From Limnephilus marmoratus (lineage: Eukaryota; Arthropoda; Insecta; Trichoptera; Limnephilidae), in the NCBI GenBank assembly GCA_917880885.1, contig OU862919.1, positions 55,899,058 to 55,963,057 of the forward strand: DNA of 64,000 bases. Direction: 5' to 3'. Position numbers and translations under genes: made by a program. Positions 51,591-61,583 of this stretch are shown here, piece by piece. The notes under the pieces are model-generated. The model saw only the letters and a program-made list of their open reading frames with translations. It had not been told where the DNA came from and ran no database searches. How positions within the stretch are numbered: position 1 is the stretch's first letter; each line of letters begins with the position of its first letter.

Positions 51591-51820
51591 ACCAGATCGC
51601 CTCCTTGCGGTATTTTACTTGTGTTCCTAGAACAAAAAATCTTCTTATCCAGCCCGTAGCCACGGAACCAAATGCTCCTTAATCTCGAGCAGAATCTCTT
51701 CCGATTCCTTTGCCAAAACTGCAAGTCACTCCAGCAGTGACTTAGTCATCCGTGTCCAGCACCAATTATTAATTCGTACGCGTAACTTCCACACAATTAT
51801 ACTTTTACGGCTGCGCCAAA

Positions 51821-52093
51821 TGTTATGTCTGCCCTTTCCTCGACAGATAGTAATTATTAATACGGTTCTTTTAATATAAATGTGTTTATTACTTGAATAA
51901 CCTAGCTGGATAGCTACGACTGTTTACTATTCGGGGGTAGGTAAATCTCTGGAGCCTTGCCACGGGAGCTCGTAAAGTATATCTCTGATACTGCTTCTTG
52001 TACGCCAATGCCATCTGGCGAGCTATGGTGCAAGCTACATGCTTACCGCCATCTATCGTATTCTTTCCATATTAAATACTTAATTACTCTACA
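51821..52093 (-). repeat. Gypsy 5' LTR with PBS, partner LTR missing
   Basis: Plus orientation runs TGTTATGTCTGCC...TTACTCTACA (273 bp). On the minus strand AATAAA occurs about 75 bp before the LTR end. TTTGGCGCAGCCGTAAAAGT then follows (PBS, 51801-51818, TGG start). It interrupts the Penelope-like GIY-YIG arm just after its Asn-rich tail. No 3' LTR was found, consistent with loss of the 3' half. Confidence 0.8.
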
Positions 52094-52455
52094 TTACAAC
52101 TAGCATTATTATTGAGGGATTTTCTGATTTCTAGGGCTTCTAAATTATCTAATTTTTTGCTTTTATTATTACGGTGAAGAATTTTAACCCCTGTGTCCTT
52201 ATTAAAAGTGTGATCTGTGGTAATTAGGTGATTAGCAAACTCTGAAAAATTATTATTATTTAAGCATCTTAAATGTTCTGTGATTCTGATATTTATATTT
52301 CTAGTTGTCTTACCTATGTAGAACGAAGGACAGTCATTGCAACATAGTTGGAAAATGCCTGAGTGGCTTAATTTATGGTCTCTATCTTTAGTATTTTTTA
52401 GTAATTTACCTAAATTGTTATCAGTATAGAACGCGGGCTTAATGTGGGCAGGCAA
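52081..52455 (-). pseudogene. Penelope-like GIY-YIG endonuclease, left arm
   Basis: The frame shows LPAHIKPAFYTDNNLGKLLK, IFQLCCNDCPSFYIGKTTRN, INIRITEHLRCLNN and EFANHLITTDHTF. This is the Penelope-like nuclease: CC..C before FYIGKT, Arg in RITEHLR, and a conserved Asn-His pair. The last residues are encoded by the inserted Gypsy LTR, so the native C-terminus is cut. It is a different family from the Penelope-like copy at 33.6-35.1 kb. Confidence 0.82.
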
Positions 52456-52491
52456 GTTTTTTGTACTAAGTGAGGAAAAGTTGGATATATA

Positions 52492-52812
52492 TTAGATTCT
52501 GCGCCATTGAACGGGATTTCTTATTTTATTATTATTTTCAGGCGTACCAAATAAAAATGTATTAGTTGAAATTAGTTTAAGTTTCTTATTTAGTTTGATT
52601 TTTGAAAGTTCAATCGCGAAATTAACAGATGAAAGAGGGATTTTTACTAGCCGGTGCACCATTGAATGATAAGCAGAATGTTTATGTGAAACCGGGTGGT
52701 TTGACATGTTATGTATTGTTATATCTGTGTACGTCGGTTTGCGAAAAATGTTGAATTCAATTCTGTTATTTATTGAAGTTAGTGTTAAATCTAAAAAAAT
52801 TAATGCATGCAT
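52492..52812 (-). pseudogene. Penelope-like RT C-terminal fragment, left arm
   Basis: FLDLTLTSINNRIEFNIFRK, PTYTDITIHNMSNHPVSHKH and SAYHSMVHRLVKIPLS match the block after the catalytic motif of Penelope RT. A stop after NPVQWRRI, with a shift relative to the nuclease frame at about 52490, separates it from the endonuclease. The catalytic YxDD region is absent because the copy is truncated at the palindrome centre. Confidence 0.8.
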
Positions 52813-52835
52813 TACTGCCTATTATTATTTTCATA

Positions 52836-53330
52836 ATAATAAAATAAGAAATCCCGTTCAATGGCGCAGAATCTTATATATATCCAACTTTTCCTCACTT
52901 AGGACAAAAAACTTGCCTGCCCACATTAAGCCCACGTTCTATACTGATAACAATTTAGGTAAATTACTAAAAAACACTAAAGATAGAGACCATAAATTAA
53001 GCCACTCAGGCATTTACCAACTATGTTGCAATGACTGTCCTTCGTTCTACATAGGTAAGACAACTAGAAATATAAATATCAGAATCACAAAACACTTAAG
53101 ATGCTTAAATAATAATAATTTTTCAGAGTTTGCTAATCACCTAATTTCCACAGATCACACTTTTAATAAGGACACAGGGGTTAAAATTCTTCACCGTAAT
53201 AATTAATGCAAAAAATTAGATAATTTAGAAGCCCTAAAAATCAGAAAATCCCTCAATAATAATAATAATCCCTCGCCCTTAAGTTTAAGTTTAGACTTAC
53301 GGAATTCAATACTTCGTTTGTGTGAAAGCA
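52836..53330 (+). pseudogene. Penelope-like GIY-YIG endonuclease, right arm
   Basis: The inverted partner reads NNKIRNPVQWRRILYISNFS, HSGIYQLCCNDCPSFYIGKT and TRNINIRITKHLRCLNNNNF. It then stops at TAA 53204-53206. The left arm reads Lys-Ser-Lys-Lys here, so the stop is secondary, and the collinear frame continues to about 53330 (KKLDNLEALKIRKSLNNN). It lacks all RT. Differences from the left arm are scattered, so the arms have diverged since they formed. Confidence 0.8.
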
Positions 53331-53529
53331 CTATGAAACAATACATGAAACAATAATAATGCTAGTATTTTGAATAACCAAATTAATTTATCTTCAGTCC
53401 CACTCTAAATATTTTTCCAATTAACCGCTCTGTTCTTTCGGGAAATCCCGCAATTACCCCCACCCCTTTGCTTACCTCCCACTCAAACACCTAAAATTTG
53501 TATATCTGTCAACATTCTGTATCATAGTT

Positions 53530-53600
53530 TAGTTATAATATTATCCTGACGAAGGAAGGGTGCTTCTGAAACCGATAGAGTGTTTATAAAATAAAAGTGG
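53530..53600 (+). ncRNA. Candidate hammerhead-ribozyme core, right arm
   Basis: CTGACGA (53546-53552) is followed by AGGAAGGGTGCTTCT (possible stem II) and GAAACCGATA (53568-53577). The predicted cleavage triplet is ATA rather than GTA, and the two-base stem III is weakened (C opposite A). For stem I, TTATAA at 53533-53538 can pair with TTATAA at about 53583-53588 across an internal loop. The core resembles hammerheads known in Penelope-like elements, but this copy looks degenerate. Confidence 0.45.
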
Positions 53601-53689
53601 TCTACAACAAATTTATACGTGTTTTATTGTAAAAGTAAAGTATACATATTATACTTGATGTTGAGAATTTTTCTAAGAATTCATTTTTA

Positions 53690-53925
53690 TTTACTTATTG
53701 GTAATCTGCATAAAAATGTGTAAACTTTGTACGAGCCCATATTCCTTTTTTTTTGTAAAACATTTTTGTATCCTATAACTAAATACTAGTTGTTATTATA
53801 CATATGTACTTTGTTTAATGTACATTATTATCATTGTAATTACCCTCCTATGTGCCACTGTGTATCATGTATCACCGGATTGTTATAGCCATTTTATGGC
53901 GTTTGAAATAAATAAATAAATAAGT
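53690..53925 (+). repeat. LINE 3' UTR remnant ending in (AAAT)n
   Basis: Sequence ending GGCGTTTGAAATAAATAAATAAATAAGTCAC has the same kind of (AAAT)n AAGTCA end as the LINE at 47053-47908. No coding part remains. Probably another 5'-truncated copy of a related family. Confidence 0.45.
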
Positions 53926-54067
53926 CACTTGCTTTAAGTCTTAGATGTAAGTCACTAGTTATAATTGTAAATCTTAGTTGCAAGCCTGTAATATAAGTAG
54001 CTGTAAGTCTTAGATGTAAGTCACAAGTTGTAATTGTAAATATTAGTTGTAAGTCAGTAATATTAAT
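53926..54067 (+). repeat. ~70-bp tandem repeat, two units
   Basis: Both units contain TAAGTCTTAGATGTAAGTCAC, A(G)TTATAATTGTAAATCTTAG and a TGTAATATAAGTAG(C)-like end. The motif GTAAGTC occurs repeatedly within each. No coding potential. Confidence 0.75.
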
Positions 54068-55040
54068 TCTGTGGCGGCCACGTCTGCCGAATTCATTCCA
54101 CCGAACACGCTAGAACACACTACGAAATACCTACGGCCAGGTACCGCGCGCCAGCCGATACACCTACCTACAGCGGTGAATAATTCCGCCACTATCGCGA
54201 AAGGCCTAGAACGTGTGGCTGAGCAATACAAATGCCTACAGAAGGTTCGAGCGATTTCTCAGCTTTGCGTGAATTCACCCAATATTACCTGGCGCGCTAG
54301 CAAGCTACTCTGCCGATCGCGCGAGTATATAAGCAGCCGATTCACTTGTCCGCTCCAGTCAGTCAGTACCTACTTCATTCATCGGTCAAGCAACACATAC
54401 ACCGGGAAGTGATACAACTAGTGCAGTGTAGTAACTCTTTACCTGCCCTCGCGGGGCAACAGCCCGCGCAGTCAGCAGTTAGTGAATAACGTTTGTCCAG
54501 TGTGACTCCAGGAACATTATTAACACCTTCGAGGATTCCTTCTCCAATCACCATCCGCTGTCCGGCCCGTCGCGCCTCGACATGAGATGTCTTCGTCCGC
54601 AGCACATAAAGCCCGCCGTGCTTTCTGCCGATGCAACCTGTTCTCTGGCTACTGAAACCCATCGCGTTCCGCTGCCAGAGATCATCCTCATTGCCTCTCA
54701 AGGTTCCTTCCTGCGTCACGTGTGTGTGTCGACTCAAAGGCCACACAGCCGCCATACCTCGTTAACACGACGACGGTCGACCGCCTGGACCAAGGTCACT
54801 TCTACACCGCCGTGGTGTAGAGCAACACGCCGGCTCCCTGAAGACCAGTGATCTTCACTGCCGTAGTCTCCTGACCTTTTTCACACATCATCACGCAGCA
54901 GCAACACTCACGGCATCCACTGTCACTCCGTTCCCGCTCCGCTTCGACCTCGCTACGTAGCTCAACAATAAAGTCTGACTCACTACACCGACTGACGCCT
55001 TTTATTTCTCGTCCCGTCTCTACCGATCCGGCCCGCTCCC
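54068..55040 (+). other. G+C-rich promoter-bearing block, possible solo LTR
   Basis: This block contains an arthropod-type promoter (54326-54367), then G+C-rich sequence without a recognisable protein. A polyadenylation-type AATAAA lies at about 54968-54973, some 610 bp after the predicted start. That order (promoter, transcribed region, AATAAA) is what an LTR or a short non-coding transcript would show. I see no matching partner repeat in the window. Confidence 0.4.
54326..54367 (+). promoter_or_regulatory. Predicted core promoter: TATATAAG plus TCAGTCAGT
   Basis: TATATAAG at 54326-54333 lies about 35 bases before the initiator A (54361) in TCAGTCAGT, a consensus arthropod initiator. This is the best-formed RNA polymerase II promoter I see in the window. 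Downstream sequence lacks a clear ORF. Confidence 0.5.
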
Positions 55041-55213
55041 TCAATTCTATTATACATTTATTTGTACAGCGCCCTTGAGGTGATTTTCCACGAAAACAGC
55101 GCTATATAAATTAGCCAATTATTATTTTTTATTAATTATTATATAATTTTCTATTATAATTTATATTTATTATTACAATTTTCTGGTAGTTCGTTTTTAT
55201 AAATTTAATGTAT
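55041..55213 (+). repeat. Possible LINE/SINE tail with AGCGC hairpin
   Basis: TTTGTACAGCGCCCTTGAGG and AACAGCGCTATATAAATTAG surround a short spacer. This is the form of conserved 3' tails found on some CR1/L2-related LINEs and SINEs in animals. The rest is A+T-rich. No coding remnant. Confidence 0.4.
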
Positions 55214-55559
55214 ATTTTTTTTAACTTTAGCTCCACACAAGAGGCCCTGAGAAAAACTAAATTCCCTCAAGGCCAATTTCATCTTTGGGGATGCTGCGTG
55301 GAGGGTCTTTTTAAAAAAAGGAAAGAGAGGAGAAGTTCATAAAGGAATAAGGTATTTGGGGTGGGTAGGATTCTGAGGTTCAACGTGTCCAGGAATGACG
55401 TACGCATGAATCCATCCCACTGCGGTGCAAGGCGATGGATCGAGAGAGTACGGTTGAAGAGTTCAAAAGGGCTCCCTCAACCGGTCTCTCTCGTCCCGCC
55501 ACGTGGTAGGTGGGCAAACTCACCCGTGGCCAAGACCTAGACAGTCAGCATGGAGTGAA
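55214..55559 (-). mobile_element. Short LINE-derived non-autonomous element, copy 2
   Basis: Minus-strand reading gives LINE 5' UTR sequence (GGTTGAGGGAGCCC; CATCGCCTTGCACCGCAGTG; ATTCATGCG; CATTCCTGGACAC, compare 28880-29150). It passes without ORFs into the LINE 3' UTR (GACCCTCCACGCAGCATC, GGCCTTGAGGGAA, CTCAGGGCCTCTTGTGTGGA). It ends in a short A tail (about 55215-55222 on the plus strand as T). It keeps more 5' UTR than the copy at 21105-21334 but has the same architecture. The terminal hairpin arms CTCCAC(A/G)CAG and TTGTGTGGAG are preserved. Confidence 0.7.
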
Positions 55560-57004
55560 TTTTTTTTTTTTTAGAATTTCAAAATCGGCGTAGTTGGAAA
55601 AGATGCTTCGTATATTAAAAATTACAACAAAAATAATAAAAAAAAATATTTTCACAAAACCTGGACATCGCCAAAGCTATGTATTTTATCATTTTCACGA
55701 TTTTACCTAAAAGTATTTATAGCTTATATACGCGAAATGAAACACACATAAAATTTGTATTTTACCATTTATTTTACAGATAATACATTCATAGATTCGT
55801 AGAACGGAACAAATAGTGGAAATAAAAATGTACACATATTATTTACCGCATTGAAAAACTTGAAAATTGCTATGAACGGTACTACATTTTGGTGTCAAAA
55901 AATGGCATAAGGTTTCGTGACTATAACCTTGTTTTTATTAAGTCATCTTGTCTCAAGGGTTTACTGATAGCAGCTGAGGCTTCTGTTACAATTTTCGCAT
56001 ATCCCTCTATGCCTTGAGTGGGCAAGGAAAATTCTTTACCATGACATTGACAATTATCTTGTGATCGGTAATTAACGGCTAAATTGTCTCGTTCCTAACA
56101 AATTTGATGAGCGGTGACTCGGTTACATTATCCCAATTCACACCAATTCATATCAAACACCAATATAATTATCTACCGAAAAATCAAAAAGGCACTTTGA
56201 AGGTACGAATAACCTCTGATTGCGCTTTCATTTGCCGGGCTTTCAATAATATTCTTCTTAACGCCAACTCTCTTAACCATTTTCGGTTGTCGGGTAAGAT
56301 GGTTAACAATATGTTTGTGATACCCAAAAAACCATTGCGCTAGATTACTGTTTTAATAATATATTTAAAATCACTGGACAAATGTCGTGAAAGCAAAATT
56401 GTTTTACGCAAATGTCTAACTCCGGAAATACATATTGGTTTGGTCTTAACGTTGAACCACCAGGTGCGTAAACTGCCGTTAAAGTTAACAAATTTTCTGA
56501 TGGTTTTAGGGTAGAAATGTAAAGCCAAAGAACTCGCTTCGTTTTAGTGAGCCACCTGGAATGTACAATTTTACCGGTTTTTTTTGACAAGTTTTCATTG
56601 GGAATCTGGAATCATCAATCAGTAAATGGTTTTACATATTTTCCATGAGCTGTACCTGTCCTGTTTATTTTTCACACTTGCCAAAGAACATTGAATGACT
56701 TTAAATTTCAAGATAGGAAGTTGTTGACACTTATTTAAGGATTATCCAATAATTCCAGTGAAACTTTGCGGTCCAGTCGATGCAGTTAAAAAGTAGTCGC
56801 GAAATGAGCTCGTTTGCTTGTAACTGACAGACACTGTAAAGTCCGTTTGAGAAGTGATTCAAGACACCAAATCACAACTCTTTTGTAGCCCGTATTGACT
56901 GCCGTTCCATCGCATCCAATTGAAACAAACTACTTATTGTGGTGAACGTATGTCTTGCGGTATAAAAGAGACATGCATGTATGAGTGAGACAGCATGAGT
57001 AACG
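55560..57004. other. A+T-rich segment, no firm gene
   Basis: No protein family, RNA or repeat is recognised. The right part probably contains the undetermined start of the Gypsy LTR that ends at 57153. Confidence 0.45.
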
Positions 57005-57172
57005 TATAAAAGGGTGTGATTGCTGTCTACTGTCCTATTTGCATTCAGGCTTCCTACGAAGCGCAACTGTACAATCTCGAAATAAACGTCACTAGTCTAC
57101 CTACGAGTAGCAGCCTATAAAGGAAGAAGATTAACGCAGCAGCCAAAATCACATTTGGCAGCAAACATCCCG
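57005..57172 (+). promoter_or_regulatory. Gypsy 5' LTR promoter, poly(A) signal and PBS-like site
   Basis: TATAAAAG at 57005-57012 and AATAAA at 57081-57086 are followed by an LTR-like end (AAAATCACA, 57145-57153). After two T residues comes TGGCAGCAAACATCCCG (57156-57172), which could be the primer-binding site. The order fits U3-R-U5-PBS. The LTR start was not located, and no partner LTR is present because the 3' part has been lost. Confidence 0.5.
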
Positions 57173-57540
57173 AGATTGAGGCTACAGTGATCAGGTGATC
57201 GGGCAGGATCAGGCCAGATCACGACTCCACATCATTGCGGAGCAGGAAGAGCAAGAGCAGCAGAATCGGCATCCGAGGAACATCAAGGCGCTGGAAGGGT
57301 ATTCAGTGCCGAGAATCTGGAGGAGTATTCTCGTAAGGCGGGGATACAGAAGTCCGGATCTTCAAGAGAAGAGCTGGACTGGTGCAGACCTCACGGAGGG
57401 CGCATTAGAAGGACGACCAGGGTTCAGGAGCCAGGAGACGGTCCGCGGAAGGGCGAGATCGGAGCAACAGCATCAAGTCAACAGAGTCGTGAGTTGAGTG
57501 CTGTTTGTAAAATTTTCTGCTATTTATTGATTGTATCTGT

Positions 57541-58560
57541 GTGAAGATGGAAGGGGGAGAACTGCCCAGGTTTTGTCATTTGAGGGACAAACTGGAGACG
57601 TTCGTGTTGCAATACGAACAGTTCATCCTCGTCAATGATGACAAGTTAAATTCGGTAGAAAAAAAGAGAGCGGTTTTAATATCTCATTTACACACAGAGA
57701 CAATAGATTTATTGATTGATTTGTGTTTTCCTAAAAAAATTACAGATATTACGGTCGAAAATTTATTGTTATTACTAGAGAATCGTGTAGGTATCAAACG
57801 AAATGTGTTCAAAGAGCGCGAATTTTTTTTTGCTACGAAACAAAAAAGTTCAGAATCGGTTAATGATTATATAGCACGATTAAGGAATCTCGTTAGATTT
57901 TGCAAATTCGAGGACAGACTTGAATATAATTTAAAAGATGTTTTTGTCACCGGTCTTCGAGTGGGGCGGATTAAGGAGAAATTATTTGTGGAGGCTGAAA
58001 ACTTTTCATTAAAAAAGGTTTTAGAATGTGCTATTGCTATGGATTCGTTCGAGATAATGAATAAGCAAATTAAAACGGAAAGTGTTGATATAGTAAATAA
58101 ATTTAAAAATAGATCGAACAATTTGTCACAAAGACAAAATTCGGCGGGTAAACATTTTTCTAGAAATACGGACAAGAATGTTACATCGTTCAGAGCGAGG
58201 TCAGCGGACCGAACAAAATGTTAACATTGTGGGAGTTATCACGATTCAGTAAATTGTAAATTTAAAGACGTGTTTTGTTATAAATGCAGAGTAAAGGGCA
58301 TATTGGGAAGATATGTCGCGGTTTAAATAATAATAACATTTCTTCAGTGTTCGTCAATACGCAGGAACATAAAAAAATGTTTCGGATAAACTCAGTATAT
58401 TGTGAACCAATATTGTGCAAAGTTTTAGTGAATAATGTGGAACTAAACGGGTTATTGACACAGGAGCTGCAGTCTCGATTTTAACAGACAAAGATTATGT
58501 TAAACATTTCAAACATTTGGATTTAAAATCAAAGGATTTGTGGAGATCGTAATAAAAGTG
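57541..58560 (+). pseudogene. Gypsy gag and start of protease, truncated
   Basis: The 227-codon frame starts MKMEGGELPRFCHLRDKLET and continues KKRAVLISHLHTETIDLLID, VFKEREFFFATKQKSSESVN and DYIARLRNLVRFCKFEDRLE. It is homologous to the gag at 50072-51352. A TAA at 58222-58224 falls inside the first knuckle (C*HCGSYHDSVNC), followed by CYKCRVKGHIGKIC. Protease (IDTGAAVSILTDKDY) is reached only after a further frameshift near 58460. The sequence stops at about 58560, where the CsRn1-type element appears to begin. It is inactive. Confidence 0.8.
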
Positions 58561-58904
58561 GGAAGGAACTATTTTTAGATGTTAATAATATTATTTAACG
58601 CACTGGCAATTTACAACATTAGCGCCACGAGCGGCCGGTTGATGTAAACTATCCTGACAGATTTGACAGCCACTTGCTTTGTGAACTCCGGCCGGATTTG
58701 TTGGTTCTTCATTTCTGCTTTTATTACGATCTCGTGTAATCTTAAGAAAACCCTTCTGATTTTAGAGTAACATCACGGTTAATTAATTTGTCAATAAATT
58801 GAAGTTTATTATTCACATCCCGTGATCTTGATGGTGCACCAATCCGCGACAGAGGTGATTCATTATTCACCCTACAAATGCCATATTGGTGACAACCACC
58901 ATAT

Positions 58905-58923
58905 TGGTGACCTACCGACGAAC
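58905..58923 (+). promoter_or_regulatory. Primer-binding-site-like sequence (tRNA-Trp type)
   Basis: TGGTGACCTACCGACGAAC matches TGGTGACC..CCGACG, complement of the tRNA-Trp 3' end, with a two-base interruption. CATATTGGTGAC occurs twice in tandem here (58882-58893 and about 58900-58911), so the site may have been duplicated. Confidence 0.5.
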
Positions 58924-59883
58924 ACATATATTACACGACCTAATCATGAAATAATACGACCGGAGCTCACAAAGCAATGTCCTGGGAAGTTTTCCGTAAG
59001 TTTTTCCCATTTTAGTACATTTTTTAGTAATTTAACGTCAGTAGTTTAAATGTCCCAGTTAATTTTAAGAAAAAATATTATTTCATATAGCATCCAACTA
59101 ATCTGTCCTAAAATGATCATTACGACACCAATTCTAATGAATTTGTAACAATTGATTTAAGTGAGAAGGGATCCCTGGCAGAGCTGCAATCTGATACCAG
59201 GCACATCAGGGTGGAGCGTGTAATTTGAAACTTCGAGCGACTCGCCGGATGATTGCAGATTGCGCTGAGGATTCAAGCTGCAGGAGACTGGTCCATACTA
59301 TCGTACCCTGGATAAGCCACGTAAAATTTTAAAAAAATTATTAAACAATAATGTTACAAGTTTTGTGTCCACGTGCTCTCTTTTTTTGTTGTAGCGAAAA
59401 ACCATTGCTAGCAGATAAAGATCACTAACGATCATTAACAATATCAGAGTCACTGTTTTTTTTTTCAGATAATCCGTACTTTCAATAATTTTACAAACGC
59501 ATTGTTACGAAATTAAAATTTGCTTCATAACTTTCCAACAAATGAATTGTCACATTTCAAATTTTATGCACACATTATGTTTGCAAGACAAATTTTAGCA
59601 AATCCAATAAATGATTTTTAAAGTTTTAAATAATTACACAAAAATTTTTTAAAAATAATTTAACATAAATGCAGTGTGCCACGCTTTAAACATATGGTGA
59701 ATTTAGTTGTGCAAATACTTTTTACATGCTGTATATTTACATGAATTGCAATTTTTACTAGATTTCTTGTGTTTTTTCCACTGTGATAAGGCTTTAAAAT
59801 ATTTTTTATTTGGGATGTTTTTTTTTTTTTTTTTCTCTTAAATATAATATGTCTTGCGTACTTAAATCTTTACAAATGCTGAA

Positions 59884-60888
59884 ATGATCTCCGACGAAGA
59901 CATCATATCGGGTGATGAAGACAACACACTCCACATCGGAAATAGCAATCCTTGCACAAGTAAACTTTTTGAAGAACCTGAAATTAATAAACCAAAAAAA
60001 ATGGAGCAATCAAACACGGATGTACAGCACGTAACAGTGAGATTATCATCTGTCTGGAAACATCATATCGCACTCTGGTTCGCCCAAGCTGAAAGCCAAT
60101 TTGCAAATTCACGGGTCAAGGACGATTTTACAAAATATAATATCATTGTAGCAGCATTGGATTCCGAAGCGCTACAATGCGTCAGCGATATCGTAATTAA
60201 ACCTCCAGCGAATGAAAAATATCAACGAATTAAATCAGCACTCATCGAACGTCTACAAGATTCGGAAGAGAAAAAATTGACACGACTCCTTACAGGCATA
60301 CAACTGGAGGATAGAAAGCCGACGGGTTTATTACGTCACATGCTGGAGCTAGCCGGTCCAGCACTTGCAGAAAGCAACATCGTAAAAACGCTCTGGCTAC
60401 AAAGACTACCTCAACATGTTCAAGCAATTTTATCAGCACTCCCGGATAACAATCTCGATCAGTTGGCATCAGCGGCTGACAAAATTGTCGACGTCTACCA
60501 AAAAACAGAGTGTACTGCAGTCGACAACAGAAACCAACCGGGACCTTCAAGGATGGAATCCGAAAATACTATCCTACTTCAACTGCAGAATCAGATGACA
60601 GCGTTAACTGAAGAAATGAAGAAATTAAAAATGAATAACAACAGCCATCAAAAGAATTTCCGCGGGCGAAGACATCAAAGTCCAAGGCGCTATAACAATC
60701 ATCAGTCACCTTCAACGTCAAACAACTCGTGGAGACCTAGGCCAGGATCCCGAGGTAGATCGCCTCAAAAATCGCCCAACGGATACTGCATTGCGCACGC
60801 TAAATATGGAGATAAAGCGTATAAATGTTTCAAACCATGCACATTCCACAGGAACCAGTCGGGAAACGACAAAGGAAGCCCACTGTAG
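59884..60888 (+). CDS. CsRn1-type Gag protein
   Basis: The 334-codon frame starts MISDEDIISGDEDNTLHIG. The gag core reads HHIALWFAQAESQFANSRVK, DDFTKYNIIVAALDSEALQC, LTRLLTGIQLEDRKPTGLL and LWLQRLPQHVQAILSALPDN. These blocks are characteristic of CsRn1/Kabuki-type Gypsy gags. The C-terminus is Arg/Ser-rich, then CIAHAKYGDKAYKCFKPCTF, a Cys-His-Cys-Cys arrangement used in this clade instead of the standard CCHC knuckle. The stop at 60886-60888 lies 19 bases after a slippery heptamer. No internal stop is present, so this Gag is potentially functional. Confidence 0.88.
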   Translation: MISDEDIISGDEDNTLHIGNSNPCTSKLFEEPEINKPKKMEQSNTDVQHVTVRLSSVWKHHIALWFAQAESQFANSRVKDDFTKYNIIVAALDSEALQCVSDIVIKPPANEKYQRIKSALIERLQDSEEKKLTRLLTGIQLEDRKPTGLLRHMLELAGPALAESNIVKTLWLQRLPQHVQAILSALPDNNLDQLASAADKIVDVYQKTECTAVDNRNQPGPSRMESENTILLQLQNQMTALTEEMKKLKMNNNSHQKNFRGRRHQSPRRYNNHQSPSTSNNSWRPRPGSRGRSPQKSPNGYCIAHAKYGDKAYKCFKPCTFHRNQSGNDKGSPL

Positions 60889-61583
60889 AGACGTGTGAAA
60901 TTCCACCTACTTATCGGCTCTTCCTTTTTGAGCGGAAAACGCGTCAACGATTTTTAATTGACACAGGCGCCGATATTTCAGTGATACCACGTAATGCATA
61001 TAATAAGAAGAACAGTATCACCTCGGATAATTGTCCCGCAACATTGTTTGGCGCAAACGGAAATCCTATAAAGACCTATGGAACTAGGATTTTAGAATTA
61101 AATTTTGGCCTACGCCGGTCTTTGAGATGGCGTTTCATAGTAGCCGATGTGTCAAGACCCATTATTGGAGCTGATTTCCTTCACCATTACAATTTGTCTG
61201 TGAATTTAAAAAAGGCAATCCTCTTGGATCATTCATCCGGACTGCAAATCCCCGGAGTTACGTATAAAGGACCTACTACTGCCATATCAATATTGTCAAC
61301 AATGCAGAAGTACAAAGAAATTTTGAACAAATATCCAACTTTAACAAGACCCAACATGAAAATTACTGACTTTAAAAAACACTGTGTAACGCATTGCATA
61401 GAAACAAAAGGACCGCCAGTTACTGAACGTGCCCGCAGATTAGCACCAGCCCTATTGGAGGCTGCCAAAAAAGAATTCAAGTATCTGATGGAACAGGGGA
61501 TCTGCAGGCCATCAAAGAGCAATTGGGCCAGCCCCTTACATATGGTGCGATGGCCAGTGGCGTCCTTGTGGCGATTATCGTAG
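60825..61583 (+). pseudogene. CsRn1-type Pol: protease and RT N-terminus
   Basis: After the slip site the frame gives protease RFLIDTGADISVIP and PIIGADFLHHYNLSVNLKK. The RT approach follows with THCIETKGPPVTERARRLAP and [20 protein letters not shown]. After HMV, a small deletion (about eight bases by comparison with the family pattern) removes the Pro-Lys-Lys region near 61545 and shifts the frame. The expected [13 protein letters not shown] then appears in another register. This lesion alone prevents a full Pol. Confidence 0.85.
60861..60867 (+). other. Programmed -1 frameshift heptamer G_GGA_AAC
   Basis: Gag codons here are TCG GGA AAC GAC, so G GGA AAC is in the canonical X XXY YYZ register. 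A -1 slip reads GGG AAA CGA CAA, i.e. Gly-Lys-Arg-Gln, exactly the open pol frame. The pol frame is open from 60825, and the gag stop follows at 60886. This is independent in sequence from the A_AAA_AAC site of the other plus-strand Gypsy. Confidence 0.8.

Larger units (their letters stand above)
48287..53634. repeat. Large inverted pair of Penelope-like copies
   Basis: The outer ends are reverse complements: ACAATAAAACACATATAAATT near 48287 matches AATTTATACGTGTTTTATTGT near 53610-53630. Moving inward, both arms carry the hammerhead-like core, then CAGAATGTTGACAGATATA, then a GIY-YIG endonuclease reading frame. The arms meet at about 52820. The left (minus) arm extends further 5' and keeps part of the RT; the right (plus) arm does not. 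Two later insertions lengthen the left arm: a LINE (48377-49345) and a Gypsy fragment (about 49461-52093). Head-to-head partial copies are typical products of Penelope-like retrotransposition. Confidence 0.8.
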
